64,000 nt of DNA, taken from assembly GCF_000011205.1 (NCBI RefSeq), contig NC_003106.2:2595938-2659937 (forward strand). Reading direction: 5' to 3'. The translations under genes and the position numbers were made by a program. Shown here one piece after another: positions 37,723 to 48,327 of the stretch (positions are counted from its first letter, which is position 1; each line of letters opens with the position of its first letter). The DNA comes from Sulfurisphaera tokodaii str. 7. Lineage in GTDB: Archaea; Thermoproteota; Thermoprotei_A; Sulfolobales; Sulfolobaceae. A model generated the notes under the pieces. It was given only the letters and a program-made list of their open reading frames with translations, made no database searches and had not been told where the DNA came from.

Positions 37723-38550
37723 ATGTTAAGAATTAGCTTTTATATGTTGATTTCAGGAGTATTAGCCATTTTTATACCAATAACGTCTATGATATCTGTT
37801 TATATGATTAATTCCTCTAATGTTAAGCAAGATTTATATGATATAAATCTCATTGATCTTTTCATAGATGTAATCTCCATCATTTTCTTTTCATTGATTC
37901 TATCAATTACAATAATCGGTGGAATTATTGGAATAATAAATAAGGTGGTAAATATTATTGTTTTATATTACTACTTAACTTCACTTCACAGTATTACAAC
38001 CCTTAATTCATTTTTATTTTATTTTAATATACTGTCAGCAATATTAGATTTAGTGGCTCTTATCATAATTTTTATTAAGATCCTTAATATAAATAAAGAA
38101 GCAAGTATTATAGGGTTTATCGGAGTAATATTTTACTCGATTGGACACTCACTATTTATTTTAATTCCTTATCTTAATAATACCCACATTATCAAGATTA
38201 GTCCCGAGTTATCAGATATTATAGGAATTTCAGTCAATTTAGGAACTATTTGGGAAATACTTTTAGGAATAGGGCTTATATTAGCTATAAATATAGCTGA
38301 CAGCATATTCTTTAAAGATACTGGGGAAGCTAAAATAAGATTCATTTCTCAGACTAAAGGATATATAAGGACTCTCATCTTAAACGATAGGCAAGCTATA
38401 TCCTATATTCCCCGTTATGTTAACATAGGCATTAACTCCATAGATGCTGAGTTTCCCAGATCTAAATATAAAGGAGGCATTATAACAATTCTTTTAGATA
38501 ATGGTTTTTCGATAACTATTAGGCCAAAAATTTATTCCAATAAACCATAA
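37723..38550 (+). CDS. membrane protein with C-terminal cytoplasmic domain
   Basis: 275 residues. Six or seven membrane helices fill residues 1-205; the last about 70 residues are a beta-rich soluble domain (AKIRFISQTKGYIRTLILND, then RYVNIGINSIDAEFP). This architecture is like Sulfolobales DUF973-type proteins, but I am not certain. ATG at 37723 follows TTTTATAAAATATAAG, a TATA region at leaderless distance. Unknown function. Confidence 0.6.
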   Translation: MLRISFYMLISGVLAIFIPITSMISVYMINSSNVKQDLYDINLIDLFIDVISIIFFSLILSITIIGGIIGIINKVVNIIVLYYYLTSLHSITTLNSFLFYFNILSAILDLVALIIIFIKILNINKEASIIGFIGVIFYSIGHSLFILIPYLNNTHIIKISPELSDIIGISVNLGTIWEILLGIGLILAINIADSIFFKDTGEAKIRFISQTKGYIRTLILNDRQAISYIPRYVNIGINSIDAEFPRSKYKGGIITILLDNGFSITIRPKIYSNKP

Positions 38551-38650
38551 AATATTCTTTCTTCAGATTTTATAGCATCTATTTTCTTGAAATAAGAACA
38601 CTACATCCCTAATCTCTAACTTTTTTAACACCTTGATTTTCTTGTAGTAG

Positions 38651-38830
38651 TTTAAGGAAATTCCCTCACCATAAAAAATTATAATATTTGCTCATTAACT
38701 AATAAATATTTTGAATTTACTTCCTTACTTTATTTCGTTAATCACAAGGAATTTTCAGTTAATAAGACAATATATCTTACATTTGTTTAACGTAACTTAA
38801 AAATGTAAAGATTTTCCTATAAGTGCTATT
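38651..38830 (-). repeat. dispersed palindrome-ended element, copy 3 (inverted)
   Basis: Reverse orientation relative to copies 1, 2 and 4. It starts TTTAAGGAAATTCCC and runs through ATAAAAAATTATAATATTTG, TTTAACGTAACTTAAAAATG and on to AGATTTTCCTATAAG. It is nearly the reverse complement of copy 2. It lies in the 38551-39167 spacer, which has no gene. Confidence 0.85.
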
Positions 38831-39167
38831 CTTGCTTTGTTCTGGGAATTATACTCTAATGAGTTTTCTCTTTTCTTTAACCGCATTTAGTAAAATCGTC
38901 ATAGTTGTGTTTTATATAATACGTTTAGATTCTCAATTCACTAATATATAGAAATAACTTAATTTTAGAAGTTTCTTACTTGTACTATTAGTTAATAGAG
39001 TTTAGATCTTCAATAAAAAAGACGTTAAGTTAACGTACTCAATATGTTGGAATATAATTAAGATAATTTATAGGTGGTGATCAAATATTTCATGGACTAC
39101 TATTTTATTTTTAAACGAAAGATTAGGCCTCGAAATCTCTCATTTATGTCTTATAAAAAAGAAGATT

Positions 39168-42100
39168 CTAACGTTTTTTCATCAAAACTACTGCAATTGC
39201 TACAGCAGCGGCTATTACAACAGCTATGGTAATTAAGACCGGATAGTTAGGAGTTTCTACTAATTTCTCATATATCGGACCGTTAACAGTTATTACTGTT
39301 CTTGGTGAGACATTATATGTCCCTATGTATTCACCCACGAGATAGAACGGAACTGATGCGTTAAGAGTGATTCTCGTTTCTTTATTGTACCAATTTGACG
39401 CTCCGTTAACTGTAACTAGGAATTGCTTAACTGTCTTTATTGTAATATTTGTTGGATTTTCAACGGTCACTGACTTAGGTGATATATTTGTTATTACACA
39501 TCTTTCCTCATTGTTAATATAGTAAGTATAGTTTATTATATCTATTTTAGTTCCTTCATTTATCCATGAGGAGTTGAGGATAGTCTCAGTCCCATTAATC
39601 AAAGCCTTAACCGGAATTTTGGATGAGACTGATACATAGAACTGTAATACCGCATATATTGTAACGTTATAAGGTTTATTTAATATAAGCATTGCTGAAG
39701 GTGATATTTGAGTAATTACGTATCTTGACTCTGACGAGGGATAGTAAGTGATATTTAGAATCTCTATTTTTATCCCCTTGTTATACCATCCTGTTGTTAA
39801 TGTAGTATTTGTTCCGTTGATTATAGCATGAACTGGAATAGGAGATGATAGCTTTAAGTAGAACTGTTCTAATGTCGAGACTTTTATAGTTAACGGGCTT
39901 TCTACTGTCACTTCTTTAGGTGTAATGTTCGTAATTACATATCTGGTAAATGGGTTGGGATAATAAGTGATGTTTTCTACACGTATAACCGAACCAACAT
40001 TATACCACCCTGTTGTTAATGTAGTATTTGTTCCATTAATTACAGCATAGACTGGGATAGGTGATGAAACTATAACTGGGAATTGTTTAACTGTTGAAAT
40101 TATGACATTTATTGATGAGTTTACCGTAAAGGAAGATGAGGGTGATATTGACACTATTACGCATCTCTCATCAGAGGTCGGATAATATGTTATATTGAGC
40201 ACTTCGACTGTAGTTCCCTCATCATACCATCCTGTTGTTAATGTAGTATTTGTTCCGTTGATTATAGCATGAACTGGAATAGGTGATAATACTGTGATAT
40301 GGTATTGGTTATAATAATAAATGGTAATTGTAGAGGGTACTGTCACTGTACCAGAATAAGAGTAGGCTATCCATCGTTCTTGTGAACTAGAACTTGGGAG
40401 AGTTTGAGAATATACGTAAGTGGAGTCATAATCTACCCAAACAGTATTTGGTGCAGTAATTGTTTGCGGTAATCCGAAGTAATAATATGTAACTTGTGGA
40501 GGGCTGTAACCAACTCCACCTTGTACTTTATACTCAAAATTAACCATTAGTTGTTCGTAGTAAACAAAGAATATTGTTAACGTACTGTTTATTACACCTT
40601 CAGTTTGATTATCTGTAGCCCATCTAATTCCATTATTACCGTAAATTATCTGCTGGATTGTGTAAATAGTCCCCGCGGGTAATTTAAGGGAAGTTATAGG
40701 AGTAAGGTATATTGTTGTTATTGTCTGATTGGGGAATTCTAAGGTTATTTGAGGAGATTGAGGTAAAGGTTGACCTATTACGTTATACTCAAAAATTACA
40801 AAATAATATCTTGGAATAATAGTCAGTGTAATATTTACAATCTTATAAAAACCTGGAAACAGTGAGGCATTAATTATAATTGGGTAAGTGCCCGGTGGTA
40901 TTTGACTAGCATATATTGTTAATATATCTGTCCCCTGGCCATTAACATATATTGGATTTTCAATATTATACGTTACACCAGTGGGAGTAAGGATGTTAAT
41001 TTTTACATCACCGTACGCATTTATTGTAATATCTATTAAGGCAGAGGAATTGGGATGTAAGCGTATTGAAGTATTCGATACGATAATGTTGAACTGTGTA
41101 ACATCAGTAGTATAACTCCCAACTGTCCTCAAAACGTTTGCTTCTCCAATAAGCTGACCATTAGAATTGTATACTAGAATTGCATAGTTTGTTGGTTCTA
41201 AAGCTAAAATTGCCTCACCACCATTAAATGGAATTTTGAACTGCGTATATGATGGTGAATAGGTATAAGTCATATTATAGACTAAAATGTAACCACTACT
41301 TATCCCGGTGTCTACAGTCAAGTTTAATATGTTGTTCTGTTCCCACAGTACTCCGAGACTTCCGGTACCAGTAGTTATATGACTTACCAGTGTACCGTTA
41401 AATGGCATGTCTGTATAAGTTACTACTACGTTTTGAACAGTCTCTGCAGTATCTGATCCGAAATTATATGCGTTTTCTACAGTTTGAAAGTTATGACCAT
41501 TCCAGTATTCAAGATTCATGTATATATTTGCTGAGTAAACATAGGCGTTAAGTCCTCCATATGCTCCTCCTAAAACCAGTTCTGCATCGTAAAATGTTCC
41601 CCATCCGGTATATTCGTTACCATTAATCATGAATTTTACATTACTTGCACCTTCAACGTTTGTAACTACTACAGTATCATATTTCACCCAGCCATAACCA
41701 TCATTATACCAGAAGTTGATCACCGGTTGGCCTAAACTATTTACTGATACATTTACTAACACTAAAATCGTAGTAGGGAGTGTTACTGTTACAAAACTTC
41801 CTGGATAATTATTAGCCCAATCGTAATAATACTCAACTGCATGAGAACCATAATAAACAATACCTATTTGTCCGTTACCCGATAGACCGCTGGCGTTAGC
41901 ATATATTTGCGTATAATTCCATATGTTATCTAAAAATGCAACTTCGTTATTTGCTGTATCAAACCTCACTATATTCTGAACCCACAGGGAATAAGTTATT
42001 CCATTGTGATTATAAGTGAGGACAGCATTAAGCTGGAAGCTGACACAGTTATTAACTAATTGAGTACCGTTAAATGTTTGTGCTGACAAATCTATAATGT

Positions 42101-42356
42101 TAATATAACCTAAGAACTGTGTAGTAGTTAGCACATACGGACCGTTCGGACCTATACCGTAATCAGCTATTCCCATGGGTGCTGGTTCTGACGAATAAAA
42201 TGCATTTATATTTACATAGCCATAGTTATTAGTGACGTTCCTAAAGTATTTACCAACAACTGGTATTGAGGCAGTTCCTATTTGATGTGTTGTATACAGA
42301 GGTGTTGTACAAGTCAATAGTGAAATGAGCAAAAAGATTACAAGAAGTTTCTCCAT
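39168..42356 (-). CDS. large thermopsin-family (A5) surface protease with repeats
   Basis: About 1062 residues: signal peptide (about 1-20), thermopsin catalytic domain (about 40-320) with EPAPMGIADYGIGPNG and WVQNIVRFD-type segments, and beta-sandwich domains to about 650. Four repeats of about 73 residues follow, each containing IPVxAxINGTxTxL and NxTYY, then a C-terminal membrane helix with KKR. Thermopsins are acid proteases outside the cell; the anchor keeps this one on the surface. ATG at 42356 is chosen since the signal peptide begins there and TATATAAAA is about 27 bases upstream. The paralog at 57972 has a different C-terminal half. Confidence 0.85.
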   Translation of the reverse strand: MEKLLVIFLLISLLTCTTPLYTTHQIGTASIPVVGKYFRNVTNNYGYVNINAFYSSEPAPMGIADYGIGPNGPYVLTTTQFLGYINIIDLSAQTFNGTQLVNNCVSFQLNAVLTYNHNGITYSLWVQNIVRFDTANNEVAFLDNIWNYTQIYANASGLSGNGQIGIVYYGSHAVEYYYDWANNYPGSFVTVTLPTTILVLVNVSVNSLGQPVINFWYNDGYGWVKYDTVVVTNVEGASNVKFMINGNEYTGWGTFYDAELVLGGAYGGLNAYVYSANIYMNLEYWNGHNFQTVENAYNFGSDTAETVQNVVVTYTDMPFNGTLVSHITTGTGSLGVLWEQNNILNLTVDTGISSGYILVYNMTYTYSPSYTQFKIPFNGGEAILALEPTNYAILVYNSNGQLIGEANVLRTVGSYTTDVTQFNIIVSNTSIRLHPNSSALIDITINAYGDVKINILTPTGVTYNIENPIYVNGQGTDILTIYASQIPPGTYPIIINASLFPGFYKIVNITLTIIPRYYFVIFEYNVIGQPLPQSPQITLEFPNQTITTIYLTPITSLKLPAGTIYTIQQIIYGNNGIRWATDNQTEGVINSTLTIFFVYYEQLMVNFEYKVQGGVGYSPPQVTYYYFGLPQTITAPNTVWVDYDSTYVYSQTLPSSSSQERWIAYSYSGTVTVPSTITIYYYNQYHITVLSPIPVHAIINGTNTTLTTGWYDEGTTVEVLNITYYPTSDERCVIVSISPSSSFTVNSSINVIISTVKQFPVIVSSPIPVYAVINGTNTTLTTGWYNVGSVIRVENITYYPNPFTRYVITNITPKEVTVESPLTIKVSTLEQFYLKLSSPIPVHAIINGTNTTLTTGWYNKGIKIEILNITYYPSSESRYVITQISPSAMLILNKPYNVTIYAVLQFYVSVSSKIPVKALINGTETILNSSWINEGTKIDIINYTYYINNEERCVITNISPKSVTVENPTNITIKTVKQFLVTVNGASNWYNKETRITLNASVPFYLVGEYIGTYNVSPRTVITVNGPIYEKLVETPNYPVLITIAVVIAAAVAIAVVLMKKR
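39640..40290 (-). repeat. near-identical internal repeats in the thermopsin gene
   Basis: A block containing CATCCTGTTGTTAATGTAG (or CACCCTG) plus TATTTGTTCCGTTGAT occurs at about 39788, 40007 and 40230, spaced about 220 bp, with only a few differences over 60 bases, while flanking parts of each protein repeat are diverged. This suggests gene conversion between repeats. Confidence 0.75.
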
Positions 42357-42371
42357 AAGAATACTTATTAA

Positions 42372-42390
42372 AGTGTGTATATAAAACTTT
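42372..42390 (-). promoter_or_regulatory. TATA box of the large thermopsin gene
   Basis: On the minus strand AGTTTTATATACAC gives a strong TATA element (TTTTATATA) whose centre is about 27 bases from the ATG at 42356, the spacing for a leaderless mRNA. This supports the internal methionine as the real start. Confidence 0.6.
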
Positions 42391-42784
42391 TGCAAACCTA
42401 TAGTGTCGTATGACAAGGATTTAGTATGAATATAACTAGCTAAGTCAATATAGTATTATCTGTCTCTTGCCTGTTTTACTTTTTCTGTAGATCGAAGCCC
42501 AGCTTTTTATCTTCCTTATTTTTTGACTTTTAGTCTCATAAGATCAGTCTAGTAAGACTAATTTGTAAAGATTTTTATGCCCAATAATTAGTTTATGTAA
42601 AAAATATACGGGAATGAACTCACCTAGATAGATTGCCTTTAGTAAAACTTTAGAGGAAAAACCTCTGAAAAAGAGTTTATAGAATCCTTTAGATAATATT
42701 TAAATGACTGTGAGAGAATCACATAGAGATAAAGAACGGTAAATCCTACGTAAATTATTTAAATTTTAAAACTATAATATTATT

Positions 42785-43396
42785 GTGGATAGGAAAGAGA
42801 AGATTGGTTTAATACTTCTAGTCCTTGCTAACCTATTTCAAATTATAGGACAGTTTTATGGTTCACTTTATGTGAGTGTTATTTACGGCTATGAAGGGTT
42901 TGGCGGTGTTCTTTACCCGTCGTTGCTAACAGCCAAGCAAATATTCTCAACAGTAGATATATCACTCATCCCCCTTTTCATCTCCGCATATCTCCTTATA
43001 GCCGGTTTTGTTTATACCAGACAAGCTAATATAGATGTAGATATAGGGGTTATTGGAGGAGTAATCTTACTTGCGATCTTCCTCCTCCTCGTTATTGTAG
43101 CCCCCTTGAGAATAATAGTATCTCCTTTTACCGTCAGACTAGGGCCATTAACCATTAGTAATAACTCCGGGACATACCTAAACTTAATATCGGCAATGTT
43201 TACAGCCTATGCAATTGGTGTAGTTCTCATTGGTATAGATTACTTCAGACTTGGTAAAAGATATAAAAGTACGTTAATAAAAACCGGTGGAATTATAACG
43301 GGCTTAGCGATTTTAGAACCACTAAGCCCTATCTTCTTGTCCCTAGCAGGTATAATTAATATTTTAGGGCTAACCCTAAAGATATTAAGACACTAA
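42785..43396 (+). CDS. polytopic membrane protein, five to six helices
   Basis: 203 residues with membrane segments at about 8-28, 55-75, 85-105, 130-150 and 170-200; loops short and mostly basic inside. GTG at 42785 is the start, preceded by AAAACTATAATATTATT, a TATA region. No motif or family recognised. The next gene on the same strand starts about 140 bp later behind its own AT-rich region. The 42417-42784 spacer carries no gene. Confidence 0.55.
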   Translation: MDRKEKIGLILLVLANLFQIIGQFYGSLYVSVIYGYEGFGGVLYPSLLTAKQIFSTVDISLIPLFISAYLLIAGFVYTRQANIDVDIGVIGGVILLAIFLLLVIVAPLRIIVSPFTVRLGPLTISNNSGTYLNLISAMFTAYAIGVVLIGIDYFRLGKRYKSTLIKTGGIITGLAILEPLSPIFLSLAGIINILGLTLKILRH

Positions 43397-43539
43397 ATAA
43401 TATTTTTATACTTGGTTTTTGAATTTAATTTTCTAGTATATCAGCACTGCTTACTAATCGAGATATTAAAAAATCGATTAGTATAACTAAAATTTTCTTT
43501 ATGAATAAGTTTTTAGGTTTAACCATCCAAGAATTAATC

Positions 43540-44376
43540 ATGATAAAGAAGATAGTTATCGTAAGTACAATTCTTATATTAATTATAGTAGTATCATTTT
43601 TTGCATTTTATTACTACACTAAGGTTAAACCAAATTTCCAAACCTCTAGCATCGACTTAAAACCTCCAATCTCTATCTCCCTAGTAGAAAACTATTTTAA
43701 GATAACTTACAATTCATCCCTTAAACTATTCTCTGAGTGCCCATTCTCAGATACGTATTATATAGAAAGCGATAATTTGCTTGCCGTAATTGCGTTAAAG
43801 TACTTAAACAACTCCCTATGGAAAATAGTTTGGCAAAATATTGAAAGGAACATCACTATATCCCCATATCTAGCCTTAATGAATGTGCATAACTTTACCT
43901 GGAAGTTCAACACCCCTATAACTGTCCATATTTATGGTCCTATCTATACCATAGAGTTCAACGGCTCATCCTATTTATCGTGGTACGAATATGCGGATAC
44001 CTCATTCCTCTATGCTATATATGAAGCTGAGAACGGAAATATAAGTATAGCTGAGAAAGTGTTCGCCACAACAATTAATAACTTTTGGAACGGTTCAGGA
44101 TTTATTGATGCAGCTTTTAACGGCGGTACGTTTGATTCATATAAATTAGCTTTAGCAATAATAGCCTGGAAATATATAGCACATTATAATGAAACTTTTG
44201 CATTACAATACCTTCCGATAATAAAGCAGATATATAACATTTCATCACATCTCCAATCCAGTATAGGAGGATTCTTCACTAACTACGTTATCCGTGAAGG
44301 TCACGTAATAGCTGAAGGTAATGTAAATACAGAAACTACATCACTCTTTGTAATAGCGTTCTTAATGCAACCTTGA
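43540..44376 (+). CDS. signal-anchored extracytoplasmic protein, helical repeat-like
   Basis: About 278 residues: one signal-anchor helix (about 3-25) and a large outside domain with many N-x-S/T sites. Helix-rich segments (SDNLLAVIALKYLNN, SYKLALAIIAWKYIAHY, TTSLFVIAFLMQP) could form an alpha/alpha barrel as in glycan-active enzymes. ATG at 43540 directly before the anchor is preferred over 43501. A broken relative of the SDNLLAVIALKYL segment is at 46029-46145. Function unknown. Confidence 0.55.
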   Translation: MIKKIVIVSTILILIIVVSFFAFYYYTKVKPNFQTSSIDLKPPISISLVENYFKITYNSSLKLFSECPFSDTYYIESDNLLAVIALKYLNNSLWKIVWQNIERNITISPYLALMNVHNFTWKFNTPITVHIYGPIYTIEFNGSSYLSWYEYADTSFLYAIYEAENGNISIAEKVFATTINNFWNGSGFIDAAFNGGTFDSYKLALAIIAWKYIAHYNETFALQYLPIIKQIYNISSHLQSSIGGFFTNYVIREGHVIAEGNVNTETTSLFVIAFLMQP

Positions 44377-44484
44377 TTATTATCGAGAACCTTAACAGGA
44401 GAGTAAAGTAAAAAGAAATAAACACAGTTAAGCTAACGAGTTTATTAGGATTTTAAAAAGAGAAGGGAAAAAATGAATTAGAAC

Positions 44485-45825
44485 TTAGACCTTTTGTACC
44501 TCTTCTACTAATTTAGTCCCTAGAGTTTCAGGCCCTAAATACTGGCCTATTCCTACAAGAACTGCTCCTATCATTAATAATACAGCAGTAGAGAACCAAA
44601 TATTAGTTGGTGTATCTATCGCCTTAAACAAATAGTTATGCATTAAAGGTACATATACGCTGAACCATCCTCCTATGAATATACCAGAAGAATAACCGAA
44701 TCCCACACCAGAAGACCTCATAGAAGCCTTAAATCTTTCTGAAAGGTAAATTGGTATAATACCCCAAGGTCCTTGAGTTATTATCCCTATAATAATTGAA
44801 GCAATACTAGCAAATACGTAGTTCCCTATTGAGGCGGAATGAAACAGCAAGTAATAAACTGGAATTGATATTATGAAAGTGGCTATTGCCCACATAATAG
44901 TAAGTCTTCTCCTCCCTATATATTGCGATAACGCACCAAATATTACTGCACCAGCAAAAGCGGCATAAGTACCATAATAATACACCTGTTCCGCGGTTCC
45001 AATAGAAAACACTGAAGGCTTATCTTCTAAAATTGCTGGAACAAATGCAAATAGAGAATACGCAAAGAAAAACATACCAGTCATGTATAACATGACTTGG
45101 AAGAAATCCCTCCTATAAGGTTTTCTGAACAGATCTAAAAACGGTGTTTTCCTAATTAGATTCTTCTTTTTAACATCTTCAAAAACCGGGGTTTCACTCA
45201 TGGTTAATCTAACAGCTAATGCTATTACAGCTGGTGCTAAAGCAGTTAGGAATACATACCTCCAGGCGAAACTTTCAACACCACTAACACCGTAAATTCC
45301 AATAAAAGCAGCTTCCACTAACGCTGCTAACCCAGCACCAAATGAAAATCCTCCTTGAACAATCCCGCTCACCAATCCCCTCCATTTATATGGAGTCCAC
45401 TCCATAGCAAAAGGATGCCCAGCAGCATATTCGCCACCAGCAAATATTCCTACTATTATTCTAACTAAAACAAAGAGAATGAACGATAATATACCTACTT
45501 GTGCATAAGTTGGTAATGCAGAAGTTAAAGCACTTGCCAACCCTAAACCTAAAACCGTAATTATTAGATCAGCCCTCCTACCTATCCTATCTCCTAAGTT
45601 ACCAAAAATTGCAGAACCTAAAGGCCTAAATATTATAGTGAGAGAATAGGAAAGTATTATATTGAATGTAGCTAATAATGCTGATTCCGGAGGTAATAAA
45701 ACTTTAGCCAATATGGGTGCTATACTTAATATCATTGTTAAATCGTAAGAATCTAGTAGAAATCCTACGAATTGTGACACTATTGCCTTTGTGGTGTTTG
45801 AGGTAAATCTCTCAGGCTCCATCAA
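44485..45825 (-). CDS. MFS metabolite:H+ symporter-type permease
   Basis: 446 residues with 12 membrane helices. Motif [21 protein letters not shown], then [20 protein letters not shown] and [17 protein letters not shown] match the sugar/metabolite-proton symporter branch (benzoate, citrate, alpha-ketoglutarate or sialate carriers). It likely imports an organic acid. ATG at 45825 or the following codon. Monocistronic, convergent with the preceding gene. Long identical-looking relatives are common in Sulfolobales. Confidence 0.85.
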   Translation of the reverse strand: MMEPERFTSNTTKAIVSQFVGFLLDSYDLTMILSIAPILAKVLLPPESALLATFNIILSYSLTIIFRPLGSAIFGNLGDRIGRRADLIITVLGLGLASALTSALPTYAQVGILSFILFVLVRIIVGIFAGGEYAAGHPFAMEWTPYKWRGLVSGIVQGGFSFGAGLAALVEAAFIGIYGVSGVESFAWRYVFLTALAPAVIALAVRLTMSETPVFEDVKKKNLIRKTPFLDLFRKPYRRDFFQVMLYMTGMFFFAYSLFAFVPAILEDKPSVFSIGTAEQVYYYGTYAAFAGAVIFGALSQYIGRRRLTIMWAIATFIISIPVYYLLFHSASIGNYVFASIASIIIGIITQGPWGIIPIYLSERFKASMRSSGVGFGYSSGIFIGGWFSVYVPLMHNYLFKAIDTPTNIWFSTAVLLMIGAVLVGIGQYLGPETLGTKLVEEVQKV

Positions 45826-46028
45826 GGTTTAATCCTAACGATTATATTTAAATTTATCTTCATACATTAATGTTTTATCTTAATATTCTAATTTAAATTT
45901 TTATTTGTATCGGTTTAAGATTGATTTATCTAGAATAAACTATCTATATACTCTCTTATTTAGACTAAAAACACTGCAAACCGGCCTTTTAGCATACAGT
46001 TTCAAATCCACCTCATTAGAGGCTAAGC

Positions 46029-46145
46029 ATGTGTGCCTACCTATCCACTATCTTGAGATACCTCAAACTACAATATGATATAGAATACATACTTAATAGT
46101 GATTCTGTGCTTATGGCAATAAGACTAAAGTACTTGACGTCATGA
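46029..46145 (+). pseudogene. fragment related to the 43540-44376 gene
   Basis: A 38-codon frame encodes YDIEYILNSDSVLMAIRLKYL, which resembles YYIESDNLLAVIALKYL in the extracytoplasmic protein 43540-44376. Nothing of the remaining domain follows. Probably the remnant of a second copy next to the insertion sequence. Otherwise the 45826-46281 spacer has no gene. Confidence 0.4.
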
Positions 46146-46281
46146 ATTCTTAAAAAACAACTATTAATACAGCTTAGCCTTCATTATTTATGGCAATTAT
46201 TATGCAGTCAACCAATAAGTCTAGAGAAAAATGTTCTAAACGAAGCAAGCAAGAAATAAAAAATCAAATTTCCCTATACGC

Positions 46282-47492
46282 GTCAGTATGGGAATCTCTT
46301 TTTTCTGAGACAAATGATAACATTAGCCAAAATTGAGCAAAACCAGTACCATTCAAATAAAACCATATATATTTTATAATATCGAGTATAATTAAATATA
46401 TTTTTATTAAGAGAGCAAAGAATATAGGTTAATTTCATGTGGTTAAAAAAGGTTGTATAGATTCAGCTGAAATTTGCAAAAAACAACTCCCCAACTTAAG
46501 GTAAACATTGTGCAATAACTTCCCTTATCTCCTTAAGGCAGAAAATCAACGAGAAACTGACAGAACCCCCACAACCTCACCCAAAGAACAAACCAAATAA
46601 CAGAGGAGAATAAGAACCAACTAACATCACAAGTCCTAACCCTAAACTCCTCTAGCGAACGAAAAGCATTCTAAATACCCCACCCCTCCTCAGCCAAAAC
46701 AACAGCAGTTCTAACATCAACCCCACAAGAAAAGCTATAATCCCATCCCCCTTCCTCAAAATAACAAGATAAGCACCACTAACATGCCTAACACAAAGAA
46801 AACCAGTAACACCACAATAAGTAATATCAACATCCCCCAACTTGTCCCCATACTTCTTGTACATCTGATACCTAGCGGTAATAACAAAATCCAAGAGAAT
46901 AACCTCATCCACCGCAAACTCCCTATCAGCATAAACAAGCCTAAGATCAAACTTGTCCAACTCCTCCAAAATTACATAACCATGTTATAAGTAAAACATC
47001 AAGGAAAATACTCAAGAGGAAAATTGCAATTTGAGCAAGACCCCAAGAAGTTAGTGGGCTTAATCAATAAACGCTTATCCTTGGTTGGGAATGGAGGTCA
47101 ATAGTAACTCTTCTATCCCTAGTCTCCCTCAAGGCTTTCTTACTCATCTCCCTTAATGCCTTCCTAATATTATCAATATTGTTTAAGAGGTTTAATGCTC
47201 TCCTCCCTTCATTCCCAAGCCTACTCAAGTAAGTTCCTCTTGCCTTGAGTAAGGCTTTGAGGAGTTCTTCGGGGAAGAGTATATTAGTTAGAGAGGTGTA
47301 GATTGGTTTGAGGCAGACTTAACGAAGTCCCTGTTGTAGGATTTAGTCCCCTTGGTTTGGTTCTTGTGTCCCATATGTTAAGGTCCGCCCTCTAATATAC
47401 AAACTTTTATCAAAAATTAGTGTTCACTAGATCTTTATTTTGAATTTTATTCATCTCATTTTTTACGCTAAAAAAGAGATTCCCATACTGAC
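46282..47492 (-). mobile_element. insertion sequence, about 1.2 kb, 23-bp inverted ends, degenerate
   Basis: The ends GTCAGTATGGGAATCTC (left, 46282) and GAGATTCCCATACTGAC (right, ending 47492) form a perfect 23-bp terminal inverted repeat when the adjoining T/A runs are included. The element is 1211 bp. No target duplication is obvious. Inside lies a decayed transposase gene on the minus strand. A truncated second copy at 60481-60982 shares its coding 3' half and left end. The IS family is not certain; a DDE type of the IS4/ISH3 sort is likely. Confidence 0.85.
46560..47374 (-). pseudogene. degenerate DDE transposase
   Basis: ATG at 47374 starts MGHKNQTKGTKSYNRDF. A frame jump leads to LFPEELLKALLKARGTYLSR and MSKKALRETRDRRVTIDLHS, then sequence is lost, and the coding resumes as LDKFDLRLVYADREFAVDEV (second catalytic Asp region), GVTGFLCVRHVSGAYLVIL and a last shift near the C-terminus. 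At least three lesions (two frameshifts, one internal deletion) make it non-functional. The longest open piece is 46652-46969. Compared with the copy at 60481, short deletions are present near the 3' end. Confidence 0.8.
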
Positions 47493-47598
47493 TTGTTCAC
47501 TGTATTATTAAGTTTTGAAAGGCATATCGCTTCAGCTTATTTGATAGTTTTAAGGGGATTAGAAGTGATTAAAAATAACTAAAAGTTACGTAAATACG

Positions 47599-47856
47599 TT
47601 ACAGACTTCTTTTGCTTTTTACTTTCTTGAGTCCATACATTACCCCTAAGCCTATAAGTAAAAAGACAAGTAAAAAATTGAAAGAAACAAGTGACATAAA
47701 TGTCCCTAGAGCTATAAAGCCTAAAAATATGGAGGCTTCTATTTTAAGTTTTCTAGAAGAATTAGGGTAAAAATAATTCAGAATACTATAAACTATTGCA
47801 AGCGATACACCTAATTCTGCAAAAAATAAAATCAAACCAACTAAATCCACTACCAT
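47599..47856 (-). CDS. small membrane protein, 85 aa
   Basis: Two or three membrane helices (about 5-28, 40-58 and 60-77) with a short basic segment SSRKLK between and a basic tail KKVKSKRSL. ATG at 47856. It lies next to the right end of the insertion sequence. No family recognised; composition and topology argue that it is a real gene rather than noise. Confidence 0.45.
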   Translation of the reverse strand: MVVDLVGLILFFAELGVSLAIVYSILNYFYPNSSRKLKIEASIFLGFIALGTFMSLVSFNFLLVFLLIGLGVMYGLKKVKSKRSL

Positions 47857-48046
47857 ATTTCCTTCTTCTCTTTTTTAGTATTTAAAACTTCTTATCTAGC
47901 ATTTGTAGGATAGTAGTTATATTCTATAATTTTAATGAACATTTACATGAATGTTTATTCTTATCTTAAGATATATGGTAATATAACTGTTTTAAGATAG
48001 AAAATTTGCAATTTGAAGCTTAATATTTTGTAGCAGTTATTCTACT

Positions 48047-48250
48047 TTAACATAACTTAAAAATTTTCATCAAACCTATAGCATCTCCTAAACGAATTTC
48101 AACGAACCGGAGAAATTCCTCAACACTCTTCAAGTTAAGGGAGCTGATCAAATCTCTTACCGTGTTAACTACCATTACGAAGAGGAGTAGGTAACCTTGA
48201 AGCCTACTCCTCTTTAAGAAAGAGGAATCTTGCATATCCAGGGTCTTCAC
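48047..48250 (-). pseudogene. short frame behind the broken HEPN/MNT pair
   Basis: 67 codons with a plausible helical part NLKSVEEFLRFVEIRLGDAIG. It follows the truncated MNT start at 48268-48327 and may be the remains of the nucleotidyltransferase or of another accessory gene. It lacks the GS and DxD signature of MNT proteins. I cannot tell whether it is expressed. Confidence 0.3.
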
Positions 48251-48267
48251 ATCCTTTTAAAACTTCT

Positions 48268-48327
48268 CTATCTCCCACTAATCCTCCAAGTCCTCATATT
48301 CTCCTCAAGAACATCAATCAGAGACAT
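48268..48327 (-). pseudogene. truncated MNT-type gene start
   Basis: ATG at 48327 overlaps the HEPN stop and reads MSLIDVLEENMRTWRISGR-stop. This resembles the N-terminal helix that precedes the nucleotidyltransferase core in HEPN-MNT pairs. A TAG ends it after 19 codons and the catalytic core is missing, so the toxin-like HEPN here has lost its usual partner. Confidence 0.45.
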
